64,000 nucleotides of DNA from Zoroaster sp. YZ-2022 (taxonomy: Eukaryota; Echinodermata; Asteroidea; Forcipulatida; Zoroasteridae): NCBI GenBank assembly GCA_029582265.1, contig CM055837.1, positions 18,202,967 through 18,266,966 on the forward strand, written 5' to 3'. This document shows positions 1-47,947 of the stretch, piece by piece; within the stretch, counting starts at the first letter, position 1; the number at the start of each line of letters is the position of its first letter. Made by a program: the position numbers and the translations under genes. The notes beneath the pieces were generated by a model that ran no database searches, was not told the origin of the DNA, and was given only the letters and a program-made list of their open reading frames with translations.

Positions 1-658
1 TCCACAGGGATTTGATGTGTTGTTTTTCAGTTTGTATTTTTCTCTCATATTTTAGTAGAGTTCTCTCATAGAGATGAATTTGAGGTGGTGGTTTTTATAA
101 AATAGTACCAATTTGAATTACGTTTTTTTGTAATTAACACACAAAAATAGACTTGTACATTTTGTGCTATTAAGAACATAGATCATGTAGTTTTATGGCA
201 ATATTGTAGTTTTTAAACCAGTAGGGTGGAACAATTTATTTTAAAATTCTAAATTTCGTATTGAGACATTATCTGTACATATCGTGACATCAATTTTGTA
301 CTATTTTTAATTCTTAGTATTCATAAATACCTTATTTTTAATCAATTGCTGTATTGTTAAAAGACAAAAAAAATAGCATGGTTGATCAATTATTTATCAG
401 ATGGGAATGAACATTGATCAAGACGTTAAAAGAGAAAATGAGGCAGGGGCATAGGAACCAATGAAGGGTTGTAAATTTGAATGTCAAGAATTTGCCACAG
501 TTTGTACTTCCAAGTAACATAGATGTGATAAATAATAGTTGTGCGATAAGGTTCTTTTCAGAATCCTGTACCTCACTTAGCGATAGTTGTGATAAACACA
601 TGGTCTTAGCGCAAACCAAAACACTGGATATCAGTATTCCACCATGCAAAGCCTTGAC

Positions 659-1303
659 AATGAGTCACAAGTCGCAAATTTGAAAAATTGAGATTTCTAT
701 GTGGCTGGAAAGAGTACATCATCAACTGTAGTTTGGTAAATGTTAGAGGTGTGTGATGTATTGCATTATGGATATGCCATTTTTAACCAGTTCGCGTCGG
801 GAATAAAAAAGTTTTTCTGGGCCCCTGTGCAGGTTTTTTTCCCCCACACAAACACGTTAATGGAAGCTTCCACAGCGCGTGGCCACGTCTACCGAGCATG
901 CATACAAATATTCCGGAGTTTCCTATGGCGTGTTTAGACGCTATCCGATCCGTGGTGCAAAAAAAATTTGCGTGTATACACGGCCTCCGACGCGAACTGG
1001 TTAATAAGAATTTGCATAATTAACACGATTGAATTGTTAGAAAAACAAGCTTCAAAAGGAAAACAAATGACAGAATTAAAACAACCTACTCACAAAAAAA
1101 TCATTTATTTTAATAATTTATTGATTGAAATTGATGTTTATGTAAATATATCGTGAAAATTTAGATCCTAATGATGTCAACAAACATGAAAACCCAAAAT
1201 CAGATTTTCAACAACAAAAAATCACCCTCTCAACATTCAATCGCCCATTACCTGTAAACGCATGGTGTGACATGTGACTCATTTTCACAGAGCAGTTCAC
1301 ATA
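659..1303. repeat. Family F dispersed element, interrupted copy
   Basis: The ends read AATGAGTCACAAGTCGC (659) and TGTGACTCATTTTCACAG (near 1275-1295), which are inverted relative to each other. The same sequence in the opposite orientation, ends and interior, lies at 33679-34135. This copy is longer because a TTAA-flanked element (787-1000) sits inside it. Confidence 0.6.
787..1000. mobile_element. TTAA-flanked MITE with 14-bp terminal inverted repeats
   Basis: TTAA at 783-786 and 1001-1004 flanks a 214-bp element with ends CCAGTTCGCGTCGG and CCGACGCGAACTGG. A TTAA target duplication is typical of piggyBac- or Kolobok-type elements. It is nested in the family F repeat; the related copy at 33679-34135 lacks it. 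No coding capacity. Confidence 0.75.
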
Positions 1304-2410
1304 TAATAATGTCATTGTTATAACATAGTATTGTTGGCTTGCCCCTTTCTGTCCAGTCTGACCTAAGGATTGGTTTAAATATTAACGCTCAAGAGTGGGG
1401 ATTTTGGTCTCTTAAAAGCGTTTCCTGCATTGTTTCCTACCATGGTAATTATCGCTGATTGAGTGCCCCATATGTGGGGATGGACAATTCATGGATGACA
1501 ATCTCCAGGGTTGACGTGGGGAAACATGGGAGGACACCAAGGGGTAACGGTGAACAATAAATAAGTGTATTACTTCCAAGTAATGTGAACTGAATGAAAT
1601 AAACAAGACATTATGGAAGACAAGATACAAGAAATTAATTTATTTATTTATTGTGCGATTTATTTTTATTTTTAATCATGTTTAATCATTTCAGAGTGCA
1701 GTCCTCATCTAATCACTACCAAAAATATGTTCTGTAGTTAAAAGTTTTAATTAGGATTTTTTATTTTATTACTGGAATAATTTGCATGCCTGGAATTTCA
1801 CAGAGGCCAGTTCCAGTTTGAATCCTTCCCCGTAAGAATTTGTTTGAAAGCTTTGTTCCAATTTGTTCAAAAGTGATATATAATGTTTTACAAATAAAAT
1901 CATCACGAGTGCTAGACGTATTTCATGGCTCTGCTTATTATAGACATAACAGGTAAGCAAGGAATTTCTGTTTGTGCACATACCTTGCAACAAAATTACA
2001 TGCTAACCCTGTAAGCAGAAAACATTGCTTACCAGATTTCATTTGTAACCAGCCAAACTTTCACACAAAATGTATGCAGGTTGGCTGGTAGTCTGTTTCA
2101 TATTGCTTAGCAAAAATATTTGCTTTATTCTGCTTAGCCAGAAAATGGTGATTGTAAGCGTGAAATCCAGAAAAAAGGGCTGGGCCTGGTGTTTATTAAA
2201 TGTACACTTAAATTTACTTTTAATCTATTAAGAATGGCCTACAAATGCTTACTTTGTTTCTGACATAAAACCAACTAATTTTTACTTCCTAATTCTACTC
2301 AACATAAAATATTTGTCTCTGCCTATATAAATGTGTCTCCTATTGAGCACCAAATTATGATATCACGACATCATCATAATTATCACTGAGTCTAACTAAT
2401 TGTTGTTTCA

Positions 2411-2723
2411 TTAATACCCTAACTACCCCCAAATATTCCAAAACCCACCACCATGGTGTTGCCTGATTTTGATGGATTCCGTTCTCCACAGTGTAGCCCA
2501 GCGAATAGAGCATGTAGCCATGTCTACTAAATCCGTCAAACTCCACCGGCTGCTTTTGGTGGATTCAGGACTATGTATAGACAAATCATGATTGCTTTGC
2601 ATTTGCTACTCTACCAATTCCATCAAAGTCCAACAATTGCATACCTTTCTACTGCATGTTGTTGGACTTTAAAGGATTTGGGATGGTTCCTAGCCAAAAT
2701 GCCTATGGGGTTAGGAGTAATGT
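2411..2723. mobile_element. Degraded CCCTAAC-ended MITE (family B)
   Basis: It begins ACCCTAACTACCCCC and ends GGGGTTAGGAGT, the same end type as the elements at 12811-13072 and 61417-61868. Internal short motifs around GGATTTGATGGATTC recur in both orientations. The TTAA flanks are eroded. Confidence 0.45.
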
Positions 2724-2869
2724 TCCATGGTTCAGTGGTTTTGTGAATGTCTTCTCAAATGATCTATTTTGTGGAATCAGTGTTATACAACGCATAAGGC
2801 TTCATATGACTAATTGTTTTTGGTAATGTGTACATACATGTAAAATTTCCATGCAATTTGGTGGAATAT

Positions 2870-2875
2870 TTTATT
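2870..2875 (-). terminator. Candidate polyadenylation signal for the aminopeptidase gene
   Basis: AATAAA on the minus strand (TTTATT as written), about 190 bases past the stop codon of the last exon. The hexamer is seen; its use is inferred, and AT-rich DNA gives such matches by chance. Confidence 0.35.
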
Positions 2876-3065
2876 ATTATTTTACACTAACTTGGCGAAG
2901 AAAACAAATTATAATTAACCATTTGTTTTGGAAGGCCACAGTAGCCCAGGGCCAAGACAAAAACTGATTTGAAGATTTGGAAGTTGGAATTCCTCAAAGA
3001 AAATGAATGGTTACAAAAAAAGCAGTTTCAAACAGGCTGTGATGTTAAGCCATTTTCCAGCCACA

Positions 3066-40336
<37,271 letters not shown>

Positions 40337-40610
40337 CTTTGGTGTTACTAGTTGGTAAAACTCACAAACTGAGCTAAATGTGTTCAGTGGTATAAAATGC
40401 TATGGTAGAGTGATATACTGCACTTAACTGTGGATCGTACCATGCAGTAAAGAGCGCTTGCGTACAAGTCCGGTGTAATGAATTGTGACTTTTCGTGTTA
40501 GGGTGACCCTGATTGATTCGACGGGGGTTAAAATATCAGTTGAGGGACCGTCGCGTCACAGATAACATGTCATAAATATTCAGTATTTACTATGAGCCAG
40601 GCTGAATTAA

Positions 40611-40783
40611 TCTTCTTCTTCTTCTTCTTCTTCTTCTTCTTCTTCTTCTTCTTCTTCTTCTTCTTCTTCTTCTTCTTCTTCTTCTTCTTCTTCTTCTTCT
40701 TCTTCTTCTTCTTCTTCTTCTTCTTCTTCTTCTTCTTCTTCTTCTTCTTCTTCTTCTTCTTCTTCTTCTTCTTCTTCTTCTTC
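40611..40783. repeat. GAA/TTC triplet tract, about 57 repeats
   Basis: CTT repeated without interruption on the plus strand, hence GAA on the strand read by the aminopeptidase gene, 275 bp upstream of its ATG. Pure purine-pyrimidine mirror tracts of this length are known to form triplexes. Confidence 0.98.
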
Positions 40784-40789
40784 AGATAT

Positions 40790-41420
40790 CGAATTACACT
40801 AAATCAAAGTTTAATATTTCAAAAAACCATATCTCATGAACCACATATCTCATTTTCACAACCTTTGCATCATCTGAAAGATCTTGAATTATGTGACATT
40901 TCGTGCACAGACATGACCTCAATCTGACCTTTCCTTCCGGTCGAAACTGGAAGTTGAATAATTTTTTTAATAAATCATATCTCATGAACCACAGAAGATA
41001 TTTTCATAAACTTTGCACCATCTTAAAGACCTTGAACTATGTCACATTTCGTTCACAGACATGACCCTAATCTGACCTCTCCTTCCGGTCGAAAACGGAA
41101 GTTTAACTGAAGAAATATTCTGAATCACTATTCTGTAAATGTATTTGTACAGCCAAAGCATAGTTGCCGAGTTCAAAGAACCTTAAAACTTAACACATAG
41201 TTAGACCTTAACATATAGTTCCAGGTAACGTTGTGACGTCATGGTGAGGTCATCTAATGAATTATTACGTAATTATTTGTAATTAAAAGAATATAATTTA
41301 TATCTCGTGAACCACAATAGATAATTTCTTGATTCCTTCATAATCATACAGAACATGGAGGACTCGACATTTGATACATAGACATGACCCTATTGACCCT
41401 TACTTCCGGTCCAAACTGGA
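40790..41420. repeat. Degenerate direct repeats with ACTTCCGGTC motifs, three copies
   Basis: Segments beginning ATATCTCATGAACCACA (about 40829, 40978, 41301) each lead through CACAGACATGACC to CCTTCCGGTCGAAA and GGAAGTT. The first two are about 150 bp apart, the third is more diverged. Related motifs continue to about 41860. Identity unknown. Confidence 0.65.
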
Positions 41421-42030
41421 AGTTCAAGTTTAAAAAGCTCTTTATAAATTGACGCAAATCTGAAAATGTATTCGAAAAAAACATTCTGGGTTTATATGTT
41501 AAGTGGGATCTGCTCTTTTCAAAAATATATTTGGTGACGTCGTCGCTCTTAACAGCGCCCTCTAGCGGCAGGTTTTAAAAAACTCACTTTTTGCTATCTT
41601 GAGAAAACATGAGACAGAATTGTACCAAAATTTGGCACAATTGACACCCATATTATGAGGAAAAATGTGTGAAGTATGAATGACGTCACATGATTGAACC
41701 GGAACTTACGGTTGGAACAATTTAAAATTATATGGGATGGCTGAACTGGAAGTTAATGTATTCAGTATAGCACATTATGAAAACTGAAGTAACTCTTGTC
41801 TTGTAACAACTTTAGGTGATGACGTCATCACATATGATGCACACTCGAACACCCTGAGTTTGTTTTCTACAAACTCAATACCTCTAATTTTCGTTCACAC
41901 CTGACTAACTTCTGCTCACTCTTGTATTTATGTATGTGTGCATGTTCGTACATCGTCAATTTGGCCTTTGAGAAAGAACCTGCTAGGTTCAAAACGTAGG
42001 CCAAAAATCACTATTTTCATTCATACTACA

Positions 42031-42232
42031 CAGCGGCGTAGCCACGGGTAGGGGGCCTGGGGGGGCACAAATTTCCAGTGCCCCCCCCCCCCACGAAAAA
42101 TCCCGATAGTGCCCCAAAAAAGAAAAGAAGAAAAAAAAGGAAAAACCCATACCCCCTGGGCCCCCCCCCCCCCCCCCGACTGAAAAGCAATGCCCCTTGT
42201 CCCCCACGGAAAAAGTCCTGGCTACTCCGCTG
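42031..42232. mobile_element. hAT-like MITE, CAGCGGCGTAGCCA-ended
   Basis: ATACTACA at 42023-42030 and 42233-42240 flanks ends CAGCGGCGTAGCCA and TGGCTACTCCGCTG. 202 bp with long C runs. The host repeat without the insertion reads TTTATACTACAGGATGAG at 17980-17997. Confidence 0.86.
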
Positions 42233-42909
42233 ATACTACAGGTCCTTTAGGTTGGTAAGCTGATTGCAACAGCTAATTCTCTATTTTTAAAGGAATATCA
42301 GATATGGTTTATTCAACTCGAAAATTAACCGGTAATTCAACTCAAAAATCTAAAACCACTGCAAGGCAATCCAGTCCTTAAATTAACAGGATGGGTATCC
42401 GCCCTCGGCCTCGTTGTTACACTCATACAGACACAGATGTAGCACCAACCACAGAGCAAGGACCAGTCGTTTCCGTTCAAAATGAAAACAAAAGTTGTTG
42501 GCGGTTGTGTGATTCCACCGCAGTTATATACGACCTTGTCAGTACATCCCCTGGACGGATCGAGGACCCGGTCAATGCCGATATTTCAACCCTGCTTGGG
42601 ACATTCCATGTGCGCCGGTGAGAGGGTCCACGTATACAGGGGACCATTGTGTCAACTGTAGAGGGTTCGTCATTGATGTGTCATGGTTTCCGTTCTTGGC
42701 GGGTTCCCTTTCTCCCTTTATGTATCTTGTCATCTTTGTATGGCTCTCACATGCATATCAGACAAGTATAATAGCTGAAAGTAGTTTGTCCGATAATCGG
42801 TGGAATGGAACCAAGTGAGGCTGCAGACGACTAGACTGTAAACTTATCAAAAACATCTGCTTGATATGTGTATACACCAGCTGTGATTTCCGTTAATAAT
42901 AATTACTAT

Positions 42910-43290
42910 GTCGACTATTATCCCGATTGGGAAATATTTTATCCTGCCACTGTGAATGAAACTCTATTCTCCCAATGAGGATACCAATATGTCCCAGTCG
43001 GGAAACCCTAGGTAACAACTTGCCTAACGGTGGGCGCAGTGGCAACAATATTATTCCCGATTGGGACACCTCCTGCATCAGACCCAGAGCTAGTATTTTA
43101 AGGCAACAATATTATTCCCGATTGGGACACCTCCTGCATCAGACTCGGCACAATTATTTTAAGGCAACAATATTATTCCCGATTGGGACACCTCCTGCAT
43201 CAGACTCAGCGCTATTATTTTAAGGCAACAATATTATTCCCGATTGGGACACCTCCTGCATCAGACTCAGCGCTATTATTTTAAAGCGAA
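42910..43290. repeat. Dispersed CCCGATTGGG element with a 62-bp array, four copies
   Basis: The left part resembles the 105-bp unit at 31890 in reverse (TTCTCCCAATGAGGATACC). Then a unit containing CAATATTATTCCCGATTGGG and CACCTCCTGCATCAGAC repeats four times. Confidence 0.85.
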
Positions 43291-43504
43291 CTTGAGCTAT
43301 ATTTGAAGACACTCGATGCCAAATTGCTTTTGGCATTTTCTTATCTTTGGGGTGACTGGGTCGCGTCAGTGTTGTTTGCATTGCCTTGCCGTCAGAATAC
43401 ATCATCATCCATCCGGGGCATAATCCAATCGTACACGTATGGTGGTCACAGGTTCAGTACGGTACTCAATAGACGATATATGCTGTTAAAGAGACCCAGT
43501 ACAG

Positions 43505-43725
43505 TCAATAATAAAAATAATGTGTGGACTTATATAGCGCACGTATCCACCAACTGAGTGGTGCTCAAGGCGCATTATATTATTATCCCTGCTCATAAGG
43601 CTCATAAGGTTCATAAATCATTCCTGAAACCATCTCAGCTCCCTGGGGATTATACAGGTCAATTGCTGCCATTACAGCGCATATAGGGCTAATCAACCAA
43701 CTCTGCCCTCACAGGTACCCATTTC
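43505..43725 (-). mobile_element. tRNA-derived SINE, 5'-truncated
   Basis: (ATT)-type tail, LINE-like tail and middle up to CTCACAGGTACCCATTT; the tRNA-like head is absent, as expected of incomplete reverse transcription. Confidence 0.8.
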
Positions 43726-45871
43726 ACAATCACACCATTTCACAATCATCTTTCTGCGCCCAATGATCAACTGTTAAGTAGTTTTGTTAACAAGTCAAGT
43801 CATAGTCTTTCTCAAGTTTTTCAAGTGAAGTCAAGTCATAAAAGTTATTTGCTTTCAAATCAAGTTACAAGTAATTGTTTTGTCAAGGAATTGTTAAGTC
43901 GGTTTAATACCTTGTTTTAACGTTGCCCATTAGGCTATTATTGACTATCATAATATAACATGTAATCAAAAGTGTTTCCTCATCCCTCTGTTATTATGGT
44001 TATGCTAAAAGAGAACGTTTTATATATAGCCTATTTTTGATTGGAGTTTGTCGTTCAATTTTCTTTTCAAACTGATGAGGACAAGTCATTTTGACAAGGT
44101 CAAGTCGCAAGGAAAAACAAATGTGACGTGACTTAGATTCAAGTCAACAAGTTACTGACTCGGGTCAACAAGTCTGACATCTGTATAGCTGAAACCAACC
44201 TGTGAAAAATTCAGTAATGTGTACTAGACTTGTCCCGGCATATATGCAGCCATCTTTGTCAAACTCCTTGTACGCACAGTACGATTATAGAGCTAATTCA
44301 CTATAGCCTACCCAAAAGGGGCTAGACTATCTTTTCCTTCCAGCCTCGATTTGGTCACGTAGATTTGTATGGAAGAAAAAATAAGATGGCCGCAACAAGA
44401 CTAGACTAATTTAGTAAATTTACCAGTTGGGTTCTGTAGCATGTCTAATTTTATGTAATACCAGTGGTATATTCCTATACGTGTATCTATAGTACATAGA
44501 CTTGTATAAATACCTATGTAAAATATATAGCACGAGGGCCAAGAAATCTGTTAATAGTAATTTGTATTTTTCAACAATTCCCGACTAATACTTGTGAAAT
44601 AATTTGTAGGACACATGCGCTTTGATTACCAGCAGAATTTATTCTTGGATAAAATCACTGTATCCTATATTAATAAATCAAAACATTAATCTGTTTTGAA
44701 GGTCAGACCCTAGGAGGTTCCCATATGGGATTACCCGAGGTTAGGCGCATTTATGGAATTTCCAGCTGTTTTTAATTTGAAATACTCTTGGAAGGTCACA
44801 GCTTTACATGAATGAATAAGTGTCGCTCGGATGAAAATTCGCAGGGTGCGGGAAAGTCGGTCGGTCACGAAAATCTCGCTTTCTTATGAGCACAAGTCAA
44901 ATGGAATTAGAACCAAAAAATAGATGAAGGTGTTTAAGAAATAATGATTGTATTTTAATGACGATCAAAGGGGGTCGAGGCTGTAATTTTAATGACGATC
45001 AAAGGGGGTCGAGGCTGTAACTGTCCTTCCACCCTCCCATTGAACGATCGGAGTAAAACCACGGGAGCCCGACGGTGCGGCAGCATGCATGATTGAATGT
45101 CTGCAAAACGCTCTAAACATTGGGTCAACGAGAATCAGTATATCAGAAATTCCTGACCCGAATTGAGGGTCAGTTTGCTCTCCATAGTTTCTGACTCGGT
45201 AGCTTTTATAGAGCATAAAGTTGGCTAATCAAAGGAGAGAACGCTTGAAACAAAATAAGACATCGATTGCAGCCGCCATTTTTTTTCTACGGCATACATG
45301 CCTATGGGTACACCCCACTAATTAGTGAGAAATTCATGCGCCGAGCTGTTTATCATAAATTGTATGTCCTCAAATATTTCTGCAAAATAAAGATTTGAGG
45401 CCCATACATTTGAGGGATTGTGTGAAAATGGTCCAATATCATGACCTAGGGGTCCTTGACTTCCATATTTGTGGATTTTGGATAAACTGTGCTCTGAAAA
45501 GTGGTCCTAACTCGGTTTCAAGCGTAAGGCCTTTCACCAAAATGGATGCTTTTCAGTTTTGGGCGTTTTCACTTGTGAAGAGGGTGATTTTCATTGGGAT
45601 GCAAATAACTTAACGGGCCTCTGGACAATCCACAGACAGTCCAGGAAAATTGGACTGTGATAGCCAACATAAAAGGTTTATCTTGCACCAGGCGTGATTG
45701 AACACTGAGAGCTTATCACATTATGTTATCACCAAAACAAAGTGCTTTTTGTCCGTATATAAACAGAACCGAGGATGGTACTAACCTGTACAAGTTCGAT
45801 AACACCACTGAAAAGTAAACAGTGTTTTGTTTGATGTGCTAACAAATGTGCACTCTCCCTATAGTACCATG

Positions 45872-46249
45872 TAAACTTGGGCGATAACGCGATAATATCG
45901 AATATCGAATATCGCGATACCTTTTATTATTCGATTACGAGAACCTTTTTAAGTTAACGAGATATCGGCAAATAGTGATTAACAAAATACATCGTGATTA
46001 AAAAAAATCGCCATTGTGAGTCAATTCAGAAATTCTGGAAACAAAAGCGAACAACTTCAGAAGTACATACACACTATGCAAACGAATTTGGGATTTATTG
46101 TGACGCTTGTAGAGGGGTACTTACCTGTGGTTATCGGCTCTAAAGCAATCATTCATGAATGAAAAAATAATAATCGCGTTAACATCGAAAATCGCGATAT
46201 ATGTTTGCCGATATATCGTGGATGAAAAATTCGATATCGCCCAAGCTTC
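45872..46249. mobile_element. hAT-like MITE, GATATCGCCCAAGCTT type, perfect 8-bp duplication
   Basis: GTACCATG at 45864-45871 and 46250-46257; ends TAAACTTGGGCGATA and TATCGCCCAAGCTTC. 378 bp. Sister of 18602-19053. Confidence 0.86.
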
Positions 46250-47681
46250 GTACCATGGCGTATGTGGCACGGCGTATTTGTTTTTCTTTGTTTTTCTTGT
46301 ACTGGTGTGTCGCTGCGCCATGAGCATCGTTTTTATGATGGATACCGGCGCATTACAAATGTTCATTATTATTATTATTATCCTATTAGAATTTCAGTGT
46401 ATATACTTCTGAAGAAAAAAAAATTTCAACGAGAACGATGGAATTTTAATTGTCCAAGATAAAACGTTTATTCGAGCATAACTAAACATTCAAAAATAAT
46501 CATCGGCATATAGATAAACGAAACAGTATATTACAAGTGAGATCACCAAAATTTAAATAATTTAATGAGTGGGCATATTGGGTCGAATAAATGTATCGTA
46601 AATAGTGATACACGGATATTAATCACCATTCATAATTGCCAAAGACAGTTTAGACAATTTGATTGGACAAAACGTAATCACGTGGGGGTGTATTAACGGA
46701 TGGTGGAGACTCACGCTGGCTTACCAAAATCAGAACAGTGCGTATGTGCCAGCTGTTCGCCAGATGTTTTGTGCGACGCGCGACGCGGATTTCAACCAAT
46801 CAGAGTGACGAAGATTGGTATCACGCGCCTGACTCGTGTACTTTGAAAGTGTTTCGTGTGTCCCCAAAATGTGAATTTGCCCATTTCTATTATTCAATTT
46901 ATTTTTTACATTTTGAAAACGAAATCGATTCGGGCATTTATGAATGGTCCTTATCTGCTCCGTCCTTTTCGCCCATGACCATGCCCAAAATTAAACCAGT
47001 CGTTAATAACCTGCGACGAAAGACCGCACAACAAACTTTTATTCCCTTATTACAATGCACTAAAATGTAGTCAAAACCAGCGAATACGAGTATTCATAAT
47101 TATTTTATTTTCATGTATTCGATGACCCTAATTGTGCATATATTTTCCACCGTTACCGCAGTTATGACTATAAACTCAATCACGTGCGACGAGGAAAACT
47201 CTGTATACAAACCAAACCACTTACACGCTCAAAGTCCATGTTTGCATATATACTTATAGGCCTATTGTCAACGGGTCTGATGTGAATATAGGACCAACAT
47301 AATAAACAGTTTATGGTTTTGTTGGTCGTTTTGGTGCATATTGCTGCTACTTATCTCTTGATATGATGTTTGCTGATCATATAAATGACTCAATTCAGTG
47401 CACGGGTCGATATCAACTTCGTCCCAGGGTCCACCTTGTTCTCACGATTAGACCCTGGTTGGAAACGTTCAGAATGTTTACTTAAACCATAAAAAGCAAT
47501 TTAATTTACATCTCTCAGCTAGGACAAGTGAACCACAGAACCACAGCTTAATTCTGAAATAAATAGCCCAATATTTACCCCGAAAATGCAGTGTTCTTGG
47601 GACACTTTTTTTACCAAGGTTTATCGGAAGACCGGTTTTACGACATATTCATTGCTAGTAACATTGTAAGTATCTGTCTTA

Positions 47682-47947
47682 TTACAGATACACTTTGCTT
47701 GCGTTCGAGGGGGCGCCCTTCGGCCCGAAATACAACTCTTTCGTCAGTGTCGAAACAAAACACGGCATCTGTTTCTTCCTCGTCATACAAGTGTTTTCCG
47801 ACAGGGATTCGTACTGAAGCGCCACCATGCGGTTGACGAGTGCCAGTATTCGTGTGATCTCCCAGCAGGCACCGTATGCGTTGAGGGCTTGGACGAGGGA
47901 CTGGATGAACCAGGCACCGGTGGTGGCGTTCCGCCATGATGCATAAC
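47682..47947 (-). CDS. Caspase p10 exon and stop
   Basis: Residues 284-371: GYASWRNATTGAWFIQSL, MPCFVSTLTKELYFGPKG, ending SNASKVYL and TAA at 47682-47684. The WRN motif shapes the S4 pocket. Acceptor TTTTAACAG. Confidence 0.94.

Larger units (their letters stand above)
1..2869. other. Intergenic region downstream of the aminopeptidase gene
   Basis: No exon could be supported on either strand; the open frames are short and unlike known proteins. The stretch is AT-rich and made largely of degraded repeats: a family F element (659-1303) interrupted by a TTAA-flanked element, a stretch near 1993-2180 with inverted CTGCTTA-type motifs related to the 59-bp array at 29682, and a CCCTAAC-type element at 2411-2723. 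Single-copy sequence between them shows nothing I recognise. Confidence 0.6.
40337..47681. other. Intergenic region between the aminopeptidase start and the caspase end
   Basis: About 7.3 kb without a supportable gene. It holds the promoter side of the aminopeptidase gene, the GAA tract, the TTCCGGTC-type repeats (40790-41860), hAT-like elements (42031, 45872), a 62-bp array, a truncated SINE, GACTTGACTT-rich low-complexity DNA (43770-44180) and a 33-bp direct repeat around 44954-45020. Open frames at 42391, 44989 and 46738 have no recognisable similarity. Confidence 0.6.

Noticed and set aside
40592..40927. Frame encoding a long phenylalanine run
   Set aside because: It is the TTC triplet tract read as protein.
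42391..42621. 76-codon plus-strand frame as a gene
   Set aside because: GC-richer than its surroundings but without similarity or splice partners; evidence too thin.
44989..45216. 75-codon minus-strand frame as a gene fragment
   Set aside because: It ends inside a 33-bp direct repeat and resembles nothing I can name.
46738..47070. 110-codon plus-strand frame as a gene
   Set aside because: No recognisable domain, signal peptide or splice context; the length is within chance for the region.
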